Below, piece after piece: positions 53,801 through 61,409 of a stretch of DNA of 64,000 nt. The notes under the pieces are model-generated. The model worked only from the letters and a program-made list of their open reading frames with translations, made no database searches and had not been told where the DNA came from. The position numbers and the translations under genes were made by a program. This stretch comes from Telluribacter sp035998675 (GTDB lineage Bacteria > Bacteroidota > Bacteroidia > Cytophagales > Spirosomataceae). Within the stretch, counting starts at the first letter, position 1. Every line of letters starts with the position of its first letter. The stretch is from positions 62,001 through 126,000 of the forward strand of contig NZ_DASYHI010000007.1 of assembly GCF_035998675.1 (NCBI RefSeq). The letters run 5' to 3'.

Positions 53801-54894
53801 GAAAAGGTTTCGCCACGGCGGGCGTGACCGTAGGTCGTAATGGAGTGGCCGTTTGGGAGAACGCGGGCGTGCCTGTTTTTGCACTGGCCGCTCCTGCGTC
53901 CATTTCCGGCTGGAATCACGTGGCCCTGGTGTATTCGGAGGGGGTACCTTCGGTATATGTCAACGGAAAGATGGTTGGGAAAGGAAAGAAAAGTGAAAAT
54001 AAAATTGTGCCCGGCCTGGGACTGGCTTTGCAGGCCGAAGGGGCTTCGTACTACAACGGCGATATGAGTGAGCCGGTACTTAATGTAAAAGCCCTGGGTG
54101 AGGCTAAGATCAGACAACTGGCCGCTAAGCGACCACCCGTCCGGCATGAGTTGCCCGTGGTGGAGGTGAGTGGAAGTACCAAGCCTTCGCTGCTTTTCTG
54201 GCAGGATGGTCTCTATACCCTCCGAAGTAATACCGGAGGGAGAAGCTCTGTGCATATCAAGGCACTACCCGGGCCGCAGGAGCTATCGGGGCCGTGGCGG
54301 GTGAGCTTCCCGCCTGATCTGGGAGCTCCCGCTCAAATTACCTTACCCGAGCTGCAATCGCTCCATAAACATGAGCAGCCGGGGGTGAAGTACTTCTCCG
54401 GGACGGCTACGTATTCGAAGCAGTTTGATATACCGGCAAGTACGCTGGTGGCTGGGGTGAACGAGAAGCGTCGGGTGTTTCTGGATCTGGGTCAGGTAGA
54501 GGTCATCGCCGAAGTAACGGTAAATGGTCGTGACATGGGTACCCTCTGGACACGTCCGTACCGGGTGGATATAACGGATGCGGTAAAAATTGGCTCAAAT
54601 TCCGTAGAGATAATGGTAACCAACCAGTGGCCCAACCGGCTGATTGGTGATGAGCAGCAGCCCGACACCGTAAAGTACACATCGGGTGGGGCGGGTCCTT
54701 TTGCGAGTCTGTCGAGCGGAGCCATTCAGGAACTTCCGGACTGGTACAAGCAGGGAAAGCCGAAGCCTAATAATGGCAGGGTAACGTTTACCACCTGGAA
54801 GCATTACACCAAAGATTCGCCGCTCCTGGAGTCAGGTTTGGTGGGGCCGGTAAGGTTACTTACGGTAGTGGAGAAGCCGGTAGTACTGGTATAG
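50803..54894 (+). CDS. GH106 alpha-L-rhamnosidase with inserted LamG-like domain, Tat-exported
   Basis: 1363-residue glycosidase. It starts with a twin-arginine signal (MKRRQFLKNTSAAGLLTLVT). The catalytic part (about 40-930) matches GH106: ARPHTWWHWMNGNVTKEGIT, GGFQNFDAGTGIP, EFTMHNCPGWSSSGGPWITP, GRVGLLIDSYEVGMQNWTP, KVVGAESFTGEPE and DGMSYRVLILQND. Residues about 946-1099 look like a LamG/concanavalin-type sugar-binding module (FTLHFWAKPEFNA, SGWNHVALVYSEGVPSVYVN), then a C-terminal galactose-binding-like jelly roll (about 1157-1330, LDLGQVEVIAEVTVNGRDMG). It removes rhamnose from pectin-type or similar glycans. Longer than the usual roughly 1100 residues because of the LamG module. Confidence 0.88.
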   Translation: MKRRQFLKNTSAAGLLTLVTPAGIFQTLRFKVDTTLEESFINPPASARPHTWWHWMNGNVTKEGITLDLEAMQRVGIGGFQNFDAGTGIPQGPVKYLSTEWLELKKHAIREADRLGLEFTMHNCPGWSSSGGPWITPELSMQQITWSETSVKGGGTTKVTLPQPFTNLNYYRDIAVLAFPALKGEVDLTTRLKSASTSKGAIDFKQWEKLNQQGIAVPKGSGDQPGYVVLEFKEPLEIRSLSFIATVAAGGGFGAPGGGITLEASDNGTQFNKVATISNGQQLLRSAGEAFFVADILPTQARFLRLSAPDEKQYRQIRFSEATRLDDWYKKANYRFTGSGVTEKLSDGAEVAGSVIKPDTIVDVSQYVDKSGVLNWKAPVGDWTILRIGYTSLGTLNRSAPDTGVGLECDKYSAEAIEFHFTKMLESLLPTLRPLGAKGRVGLLIDSYEVGMQNWTPQFRPEFQKRMGYDLIKYLPAMTGRIVGSVDQTNRFLWDLRRSQADLMADNYYGKFTELCHKNKIISYTQPYDRGPMEEMQIGSRIDTMVGEFWNSLSALFQNNWTMRRTMKLSASIAHVNGQKVVGAESFTGEPESARWQEYPFALKGLGDKKMTEGLNRFIFHRFAHQPHPTAKPGMTMGPWGIHFDRTNTWWEAGKAWLTYLTRCQSLLQQGLFVADLAYYTGEHPGGYTEVSPEELNPKPLAGFDYDVINTEAIIRRGSVKDGRLTLPDGMSYRVLILQNDKGIRLELLQKLRDMVQQGLVLSGPKPGHLLGLKGASAEDRATYDRLTAELWGSDAGTTTQGHPVGSGKVFWKQPIQSVLYAVGLKPDFTYSSRSGDAPISYIHRRIGEAEVYFIANQRRRQEDLVCSFRLVGKQPELWDADKGTLTRLSVFEQKEGETTVPVQLGPYGSAFVVFRSSAPANYLQSVQQNTNKVPALGTSPFPHVPRHLYHEVANTFTLHFWAKPEFNAMLNPRGFLENIPNPWTDYYAVYPSSGEQLYGKGFATAGVTVGRNGVAVWENAGVPVFALAAPASISGWNHVALVYSEGVPSVYVNGKMVGKGKKSENKIVPGLGLALQAEGASYYNGDMSEPVLNVKALGEAKIRQLAAKRPPVRHELPVVEVSGSTKPSLLFWQDGLYTLRSNTGGRSSVHIKALPGPQELSGPWRVSFPPDLGAPAQITLPELQSLHKHEQPGVKYFSGTATYSKQFDIPASTLVAGVNEKRRVFLDLGQVEVIAEVTVNGRDMGTLWTRPYRVDITDAVKIGSNSVEIMVTNQWPNRLIGDEQQPDTVKYTSGGAGPFASLSSGAIQELPDWYKQGKPKPNNGRVTFTTWKHYTKDSPLLESGLVGPVRLLTVVEKPVVLV

Positions 54895-54902
54895 GTTTAT
54901 TA

Positions 54903-55000
54903 AAACGCAGAGGTAATGGAGTTTTAGGCAGAGTTACGCAGAGGAAAATCTTTTTCTCTGCGTAACTCTATTTTTTTACTATCTGGGCGGCTCTGCGTTT
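54903..55000. repeat. Nested inverted-repeat element of the CGCAGAG family, copy 2
   Basis: Outer arms AAACGCAGAG (54903-54912) and CTCTGCGTTT (54991-55000); inner arms AGAGTTACGCAGAG (54930-54943) and CTCTGCGTAACTCT (54956-54969), all exact. It fills the gap between the convergent rhamnosidase and SelO genes and could terminate both. Confidence 0.65.
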
Positions 55001-55006
55001 AAGCAA

Positions 55007-56569
55007 TTAAGAACTACACGACAACATCGAGCATCCCGCCTTCTGGCTGGCCCAGTCGGGACGCCGGGCGAAGAACTCATCGAACTTGCTGGAGTAAGGT
55101 TCCTTCATGGCCTGCTGCAACTTTACAAACAGCTCATCGTCTCCCTTTTCCAGCCCTTCGATTGCCTGGTGAAGCAGGTAGTTCCGGAGGATAAAGCGTG
55201 GATTGCTCCTTCGCATTTGTTCCTGCGATTTTTCCCGCGAGCAGTTATTCATCTGTACCCGTTGCCAGTAAGCAATCATGGTATTAAACAGCAGTTCCCG
55301 GTCGGCAGGGTTTGGCTCATGATAAAAGCTTTCACGGAAATGCTCCACCACCTGCTGCTCCGAAGCAACCTCCGGCAGGTCGATGAGCAGTTGATAGAAA
55401 ATAGTCATGTCGGGGTTGAGGGAAGTAAGTACTTTCTCCACCTGTGCAATGATCTCTTTATCCTCCTCCTTTATTTCATCCAGCCCCAGCTTGTTCCCCA
55501 TCATGGCGTAGAACTTGTCGTAGAAAATTTCCCGGTACCCATCAAGTACTTCCTGCAACAGCGCTGTATCCGAAAACAGCGGAGCAATGGCACTCGCCAG
55601 ACAACCCAAATTCCAGTACGCTACCGTGTGCTGCCGGCCAAAGGCATAGCGACGGCCGGGGAGGTCGGTGGTATTAGGGGTAAAATTAGGGTCGTAGTCG
55701 TCGACGAAGGAGTAGGGACCGTAGTCGATGGTCAGGCCCAGGATGGACATGTTGTCGGTATTCATAACCCCGTGTACAAAACCTACCCGGAGCCACTCCA
55801 CCGTCAGGCTGGCGGTACGCTCTACTACTTCTCTGAACCACGCGGTGACGCGCTCAGTACCCTCACCCTGGATGTGCGGGTAGTAGCGGCTGATGGTCCA
55901 GTCGACCAGCTTTTTCAGGTTTTCGTCTTCCTGACGGGCCGCCAGCATCTCAAAGTTGCCGAAGCGCAGGAAGCTGGGTGCTACCCGCATGACGATGGCT
56001 CCCGGCTCCATAGCAGCATTGCCGTTATAGAACATATCCCGTAGCACCTGATCCCCCGTATTCACCAGACTAAGCGCGCGGGTAGTAGGTACGCCCAGAT
56101 GGTACATAGCCTCACTCATAAGGTACTCCCGTACCGACGAGCGCAGCACGGCCCGTCCGTCGGCCCGACGAGAGTAGGGGGTAGGTCCGGCACCCTTCAG
56201 CTGAAACTCCCAGGAGGTACCATTCGGAGCTTCCCACTCACCCAGGGAGATAGCCCGTCCGTCGCCTAGTTGCCCGGCCCAATTGCCAAACTGGTGGCCA
56301 GCGTAGCAGGCGGCGTAGGGGTACATGGTCGGAGTAACCAGGTTTCCGGCCAGTACGGCTACTTCTTCCTCTGTGGTCGGTTTTTCAATGCCCAGCTCCC
56401 CGGCCAGTTCCTCCGACCAGGCCAGAAGTTTTGGTTCGCGGACGGGAGTAGGAACAGCTTTACTGTAGAGGACGCCCGGTGTTTGGCGGGGACGGAGGTT
56501 TCCGCTATCGTCACCGGGAAAGGTTTCTACAAATTGATTTTTATAGGTTTTTTGCGTTAGACTCTGCAT
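55007..56569 (-). CDS. selO: SelO/YdiU protein AMPylator (pseudokinase fold)
   Basis: 520-residue member of the SelO family, which transfers AMP from ATP to Ser/Thr/Tyr of target proteins, linked to redox stress in characterised relatives. Diagnostic stretches are YAACYAGHQFGNWAGQLGDG (about 84-103), WEFQLKGAGPTPYSRRADGR (about 119-138, the ATP-site Lys), VLRSSVREYLMSEAM and GFVHGVMNTDNMSILGLTID with IDYGPYSFVDDYD as the metal site. The chain ends GCSMLSCSS; the penultimate Cys region is where eukaryotic SelO carries selenocysteine, here ordinary Cys. Single gene. Confidence 0.95.
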   Translation of the reverse strand: MQSLTQKTYKNQFVETFPGDDSGNLRPRQTPGVLYSKAVPTPVREPKLLAWSEELAGELGIEKPTTEEEVAVLAGNLVTPTMYPYAACYAGHQFGNWAGQLGDGRAISLGEWEAPNGTSWEFQLKGAGPTPYSRRADGRAVLRSSVREYLMSEAMYHLGVPTTRALSLVNTGDQVLRDMFYNGNAAMEPGAIVMRVAPSFLRFGNFEMLAARQEDENLKKLVDWTISRYYPHIQGEGTERVTAWFREVVERTASLTVEWLRVGFVHGVMNTDNMSILGLTIDYGPYSFVDDYDPNFTPNTTDLPGRRYAFGRQHTVAYWNLGCLASAIAPLFSDTALLQEVLDGYREIFYDKFYAMMGNKLGLDEIKEEDKEIIAQVEKVLTSLNPDMTIFYQLLIDLPEVASEQQVVEHFRESFYHEPNPADRELLFNTMIAYWQRVQMNNCSREKSQEQMRRSNPRFILRNYLLHQAIEGLEKGDDELFVKLQQAMKEPYSSKFDEFFARRPDWASQKAGCSMLSCSS

Positions 56570-56782
56570 CTGATCATGGGAATTTTAGTAATCCGACTTG
56601 TACCCGCATTCAGGTACCATCACTACTTGATTTTAACAAGAGTTGAGCCGGAAAGATTTACCAAGATTGAACATAGCGGTGGCCTGCAAAGAAATTTTTC
56701 CAAAATAAAGACGGACTGGCATTAGAATTTTGCGATTTCCGGAGGAATGATATCAGCAATGTGATACTGGACTCATGGGGAT

Positions 56783-57481
56783 ATGATTACTGATGAGGAG
56801 AAGTACTTAATGGGGCGCTTAACAGCCGGTCCGGTTACCGATCAGCCCAAAGATGCCTATTCAGCCGGGGTGCAATACCTGGGGTTTGATAGCCGGAAAG
56901 ATGGAAATATTTATGTGCCGGTGGGGTACTGCCCTACGCGTCCGGCCGCTTTGGCGGTAATGCTGCACGGTGCCGGCGGTACGGCCGAGCATGGCATTTC
57001 TTATTTGGGAAAATACGCCGATGACCATACTATTATTCTGTTGGCTCCGGCTTCCCGGTCTTCTTCCTGGGACATTATTTCCTATAATTCATTTGGGCCG
57101 GATGTAGTCTTTATTGACCGGGCCCTGAACCTGGTCTTTGAACGGTATGTGATAGACACCTCACATATAGCAATTGGCGGTTTTTCCGACGGAGCTTCCT
57201 ACGCTTTGAGTCTTGGCCTTTCCAACGGCGACCTCTTTACCCATGTTATCGCTTTCTCGCCAGGTTTTGTATATACAAAGGAAATGACGGGCAAACCTTC
57301 GGTATTTATTTCACACGGTACCAAAGACCCCATTCTTCCGATTAATCCCTGCAGTCGCCGGGTTAAATCTCAATTGGAGCGACTGGACTATAACCTGAAC
57401 TATACCGAATTTGAGGGGGAACACGATATTCCAGCCAACATCTCCGGGGGTGCGGTTGAATGGTTTATAAAAAGCCCCTGA
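56783..57481 (+). CDS. Alpha/beta hydrolase (phospholipase/carboxylesterase-like)
   Basis: 232-residue cytoplasmic hydrolase; no signal peptide. Catalytic residues are S135 (GGFSDGASYAL), D182 (HGTKDPILP) and H214 (GEHDIPANI). ALAVMLHGAGGTAEHG gives the oxyanion turn. It resembles the small PHB-depolymerase-like/carboxylesterase group (DLH-type fold). Substrate not known. Its stop is followed by the decayed gamma-glutamyltransferase sequence. Confidence 0.85.
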   Translation: MITDEEKYLMGRLTAGPVTDQPKDAYSAGVQYLGFDSRKDGNIYVPVGYCPTRPAALAVMLHGAGGTAEHGISYLGKYADDHTIILLAPASRSSSWDIISYNSFGPDVVFIDRALNLVFERYVIDTSHIAIGGFSDGASYALSLGLSNGDLFTHVIAFSPGFVYTKEMTGKPSVFISHGTKDPILPINPCSRRVKSQLERLDYNLNYTEFEGEHDIPANISGGAVEWFIKSP

Positions 57482-57519
57482 AACAAAGGAATTCATAACT
57501 CCCGGTCAAATTGTTCTTC

Positions 57520-58401
57520 CATTTCCCGAAGTACCGGATTATCTCCATGCCACCTCCTTCCAGCGGAGGCATAGCGCTTATCCAGCTCCTGACCATTACT
57601 TCGGGTTATCCGGTAAGGCAGTGGGGATATAGGTCAGTACAAACCACCCACCTGAAGATTGAGGCCGAAAGACGCGTTTACGCCGACCGGGCCGTGCATT
57701 TGGGCGATCCCGATTTTTATAAGGTACCCGCCGACGGTTTGCTGGATACCTCCTACATCCGAAGAAGGATGGCCGGCTTCCAACCCAAAAAAGCAACCGA
57801 TAGTGATGAGGTTTCGGCGGGAACATCGGCTCCCCCCGAAGGCCCCAATACTACCCACTTCTCCATTATTGACGCCAACGGCAATGCCGCGTCGGTAACC
57901 ACTACCCTCAACAGCAGCTTTGGTTCCAAGGTATTTGTGGCTGGTGCCGGCTTTTTACTGAATAACGAAATGGACGATTTCAGTGCCAAGCCGGGAACTC
58001 CCAACTCCTAATTGCGCCCGGTAAGCGTATGCTCAGCTCTATGACCCCGACCATTCTGGATAAAAAACGGTCACCTGTTTATGGTAGTTGGAAGCATGGG
58101 CGGCTCCACCATTATTACCACCGTGTATCAAATCATCCTCAACGTAATTGCCCACGGTATGCCTATGCAGGGAGCTGTCAATGCCGGTAGGTTCCATCAC
58201 CAGTGGCGTCCCGACTGGGTACTTTCCGAATGGGGCGCGCTTGGTTTTGGTACGGGGCTGCGGTTATGGTTAATGGGACACAGGATTGCCCCCAAAGTCA
58301 GCGGTGGCATAGGCCGCGCCGCCGGAATCCGAGTACTGCCCGGCGGCAAGCTGGAAGGAGGGGCTGACCCGCGGGACGAAGATGCTTCGGCGGGTTTCTG
58401 A
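57520..58401 (+). pseudogene. ggt: Decayed gamma-glutamyltransferase, C-terminal 40 percent only
   Basis: The sequence reads like the last part of a gamma-glutamyltransferase: YRIISMPPPSSGGIALIQLL, then YADRAVHLGDPDFYKVPADG, NTTHFSIIDANGNAASVTTT (the autoprocessing Thr) and LLNNEMDDFSAKPGTPN. A stop at 58009 follows. The next family block (IAPGKRMLSSMTPTILDK, about 58013-58060) is in another frame, and the original frame returns at an A-run near 58060-58066 (NGHLFMVVGSMGGSTI, on to LEGGADPRDEDASAGF). About ten codons seem lost at the stop. The N-terminal half is absent. There is no start with a signal peptide. No working enzyme can result. Confidence 0.85.
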
Positions 58402-58439
58402 CTGTAAAAACCTATGCTGCACCGGATTGAAATTATCAA

Positions 58440-58592
58440 ATGGAGATGCTCTGCAACCTGTGCCGCTGGCACCTGGGACACTTTTTTTCCGATGGCCCCG
58501 AGCCTGCTGGACGGCGGTACTGTATCAATTCGGTGAGCCTGATTTTGCGGGCCAGAAAGGAGGAACGGGCATTCGACAATAGTAGTAAGTAG
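58440..58592 (+). pseudogene. msrB: Decayed msrB, C-terminal fragment
   Basis: A 50-codon open stretch whose residues match the end of peptide-methionine (R)-S-oxide reductase: LCNLCRWHLGHFFSDGPEPA then GRRYCINSVSL. It keeps the second zinc Cys pair, the HLGH motif and the catalytic Cys of RYCINS, but the N-terminal two thirds, including the first zinc pair, are missing, with a stop upstream in frame. It lies 38 bases behind the gamma-glutamyltransferase remnant. Confidence 0.78.
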
Positions 58593-58653
58593 CAACTACC
58601 CTTCCGGGTGTTTTAGTAGTATTTCTCTACCCTTTTTCCTTATATTCTAAATT

Positions 58654-59760
58654 ATGAAACTTAGTAGCACCGCTACCTCCTGCTTTCTAACGACTTCTCT
58701 GCTAGTTTTTTTTGCGCTGGCCTCGGTGACTGATGGTCAGGCCCAGAATGCACAGGATCTTAAGCTGAAAAATTACCGGCCCGTCTCTATTTACAAGGTG
58801 CCTCAATCCCGGATTGCCAAGGCCAGGTACCCGGCCATTGACCTGCACGCCCATGATTACCCAAAAACCGACGCGGAAGTAGATGCCTGGGTAAAGACCA
58901 TGGACGCCGCCGGTATCTCCAAATCGGTGGTTCTTTCCTACGCGACCGGGGCTGCCTTTGATGCCATTGCGAAGAAATATACCCGCTACCCGGACCGGTT
59001 TGAAGTATGGTGTGGCTTTGACTATACCGGAGCCGACCAGCCCGGATGGGAGCAGAAGGCGGTAGCGGAGCTAGTACGATGCCATAAAATGGGAGCCCGT
59101 GGGGTGGGCGAACTGGGCGATAAGGGGTTGGGTGAATTGTACTCCAAGCCTACGCCCGGCTATGGCATCCATATTGACGACCCGCGTATGAAGCCTCTGT
59201 TGGCGAAGTGTGCCGAACTGCGGATGCCCATCAGTATACACGTAGCGGAAGACGCCTGGATGTACCAAAAGCCCGATTCGACCAACGACGGCCTGATGAA
59301 CTCCGCCAAGTGGAACGTGGATATGAGCAAACCCGGTATCCTGGACCACGACCAACTGGTGGGTACTCTGGAAAATGCCGTCCGGGATAATCCCAAAACA
59401 ACATTTATCGCCTGCCACCTGGCCAACTGCAACGCTGACCTTACCGTGCTGGGCCGGTTGTTTGACAGGTACACCAATCTTTACGCGGATGTTTCTGCCC
59501 GTTATGCTGAATTTGCTCCTATTCCCCGCTTTGCCGGGGCCTTTATGGAAAAGTACGCCAATCGCATTGTATACGGTACCGATATGGGTACTTCGGCGGA
59601 TATGTACCACACTACGTTTCGTATCCTGGAGTCGGCAGACGAGCACTTCTACGAACACAACCGCTTTGGCTACCACTGGCCCCTGTACGGGCTGGCGCTC
59701 TCTGACCCAACGCTGAAAAAAATATATTCAACCAATGCCCTTAAGCTACTGGCGCGGTAG
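58654..59760 (+). CDS. Amidohydrolase-2 family protein, secreted
   Basis: 368-residue metal-dependent hydrolase of the PF04909 family with a signal peptide (1-30, ends GQAQ). The metal site begins AIDLHAHDYP (H65, H67); further ligands are probably ISIHVAED (about 193-200), FIACHLANCN (about 249-258) and the Asp of VYGTDMGTS (about 306-314). Relatives hydrolyse or decarboxylate aromatic or lactone substrates (for example gallate- or PDC-type hydrolases); the exact one is unknown. Confidence 0.87.
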   Translation: MKLSSTATSCFLTTSLLVFFALASVTDGQAQNAQDLKLKNYRPVSIYKVPQSRIAKARYPAIDLHAHDYPKTDAEVDAWVKTMDAAGISKSVVLSYATGAAFDAIAKKYTRYPDRFEVWCGFDYTGADQPGWEQKAVAELVRCHKMGARGVGELGDKGLGELYSKPTPGYGIHIDDPRMKPLLAKCAELRMPISIHVAEDAWMYQKPDSTNDGLMNSAKWNVDMSKPGILDHDQLVGTLENAVRDNPKTTFIACHLANCNADLTVLGRLFDRYTNLYADVSARYAEFAPIPRFAGAFMEKYANRIVYGTDMGTSADMYHTTFRILESADEHFYEHNRFGYHWPLYGLALSDPTLKKIYSTNALKLLAR

Positions 59761-60188
59761 AGCTGCGAAATTCCCAATTATTCCCACCCGGTTCGGTAAC
59801 AATGTGTTGACCAAAATCAACGAAATTTTTTCTACAGCCACATCAGGGGCCTGTTTACACCATTTTCAAGGAAAAATTTTTGGCCCGCTGGTGATAGGAT
59901 TCCCCACTATATGGTACACAAGCCATTGAATGTCAAAGGGGTAGTTTGATTTGTAACTCATTGGAACTGTGATTGAACACTAATTGGTACATTTATTTTA
60001 TATACCTAACTGAAAAGGGGGTTCACCTCTCGTTCAGGAGGGACTTTATGTCTGAAAGTACCAAATGAATCCCGATTGAAGGAGCCCTAAAGGTAAGACA
60101 GGTGGGAGTTGTTTATGGAGATACTCCCCTTACTGAGCAAATGGTAAAGTACGAGTAGCAACTAATATCCACATAAATAAAAAACAGC
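59761..60188. other. Intergenic region, 428 bases
   Basis: Mixed AT-rich sequence between the amidohydrolase and the small orphan gene. No ORF of coding character, no clear terminator. Possible -7-like TACATTTA around 59989. Confidence 0.4.
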
Positions 60189-60455
60189 ATGAAATTACCT
60201 CATGAACTCCAACCCGGCGACAGGTTTTATTACCGCCACAGCATTGGCGAAGATGTTAAACTCTGGAAGGTAGTCGCCACCGGCCTCAACAGTCTGATAG
60301 CAACCAGTGAGCATGTTTATAGTAACGTGCCCCTGTATTACGACCAGATGACGGAACCTGACCGGCATTTTTGTTACGTTGCTACCCAGCCCGGAATATT
60401 TACCTTAATTCGGTCCGCCTTTAGTCCAAGTCATTCTGACAGGGAAGTAGCCTAA
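60189..60455 (+). CDS. Small orphan protein, paralogue of the protein at 7116
   Basis: 88-residue protein beginning MKLPHELQPGDRFYYRHSIG, through KLWKVVATGLNSLIATSEH to HFCYV. It shares 44 of its first 64 residues with the protein at 7116-7433; the tails differ, this one being shorter. No family is recognised, and no signal peptide or membrane segment is present. Conserved Asp11, Trp26, Asn34, His42 and Cys62 are the most likely functional positions. Like its paralogue it is a lone gene in a long AT-rich setting with its own terminator, which suggests individual regulation. Confidence 0.8.
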   Translation: MKLPHELQPGDRFYYRHSIGEDVKLWKVVATGLNSLIATSEHVYSNVPLYYDQMTEPDRHFCYVATQPGIFTLIRSAFSPSHSDREVA

Positions 60456-60608
60456 ATATAAAACGGACCTATTACATGAAAAAAAATTACTTGCAGCAGG
60501 AAAAATAATTATTCTGTGATGTTGAAAAGTTCAGTTAAGCAACGATAATTATTTTTAAATTCCAGACCAGACTATCGAGATAAAGGAATTTCTGCCTTCA
60601 TTTTAGAG

Positions 60609-60641
60609 GGACTCTATGATATCATAGAGTCCTTTTCTTTT
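60609..60641 (+). terminator. Terminator: perfect 24-base palindrome with T-run
   Basis: GGACTCTATGAT (60609-60620) is directly followed by its complement ATCATAGAGTCC (60621-60632), then TTTTCTTTT. It lies 154 bases beyond the orphan gene stop. Confidence 0.75.
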
Positions 60642-61007
60642 GTGAAAAAATTGTACTTTTTCAATTACATCATATCTATCCAATTTGGGGAAAAATATGG
60701 ATGTTCCGTTACGCAAGATAAAAAAGTAATTAAAAATAATTTATAAATGCTTAATTCTGAGCAACGCATAGAATGGGCACGATTTTTATATAGTTATATT
60801 TTATTAAATTACTACCGTTTGCTAAATAGTAGCATTTGTGAAAATTTTAATAAGTGAAAAAAAGTCCGAAGGTCCGATTAAGGCTGACCCCCTGCTATGA
60901 ATAATTATGGAGTCCGTTAACCATTTGAAAAAACGGGGCGGTTTCTGAAAAGCCATACGAGTAGGAAAATCAGTAAGTATATATTCACAATACAAAAAGC
61001 TAGAATT
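60642..61007. other. Intergenic region, 366 bases, very AT-rich
   Basis: The most AT-rich gap in the window. No coding frame seen; probably contains the promoter of the small lipoprotein gene at 61008. Confidence 0.45.
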
Positions 61008-61277
61008 ATGAAAAAGTTAATAAACACACTAAGCCTTGTGGCTATGATTTCCATTGCATTTATTTCTTGTGAGAAAGATCAAGTTGCGCTAAATCCACAA
61101 AATGGTCCTCAGAAAAATCTTTCTAATGCCCGGGGAGGACCAGCCGGTATGGTTACTATTTGCCACAACACCGGCAGCGGTTCACATACAATAACTATAA
61201 ATGCGAATGCATTGACTGCCCATTTGAATCACGGGGATAAGGAGGGCGGCTGTGATATGAATTCTACTCCCAAATAA
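61008..61277 (+). CDS. Small lipoprotein with VTICHNTG...AHLNHGD motif
   Basis: 89-residue lipoprotein: lipobox IAFISC puts the lipid on C21. The mature part carries MVTICHNTGSGSHTITINAN followed by ALTAHLNHGDKEGGC. This VTICH...TI.....L.AHL.HGD motif recurs in many secreted proteins of Bacteroidota and others; its role is unknown, though the His and Cys arrangement suggests metal or heme binding. It has its own terminator, then the O-antigen-ligase-like gene. Confidence 0.78.
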   Translation: MKKLINTLSLVAMISIAFISCEKDQVALNPQNGPQKNLSNARGGPAGMVTICHNTGSGSHTITINANALTAHLNHGDKEGGCDMNSTPK

Positions 61278-61291
61278 TTTGCTGATAGATT

Positions 61292-61325
61292 AAAAATGCC
61301 GGACCTAGGTCCGGCATTTTTTTAA
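61292..61325 (+). terminator. Terminator: perfect 30-base palindrome
   Basis: AAAAATGCCGGACCT (61292-61306) is followed directly by its full complement AGGTCCGGCATTTTT (61307-61321) and more T residues, 14 bases behind the lipoprotein stop. Confidence 0.9.
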
Positions 61326-61409
61326 ACCAGGCACAAAGCAATTTTGTGTCCGGGGCATTATTGCCTATCCAATTCTATTGCTTCAGTAGCTATTCCTATT
61401 TTTTCTTCT

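Noticed and set aside
58197..58595. 132-codon minus-strand frame over the pseudogene region
   Set aside because: The plus strand carries clear remnants of ggt and msrB in this interval; the minus-strand product matches nothing.
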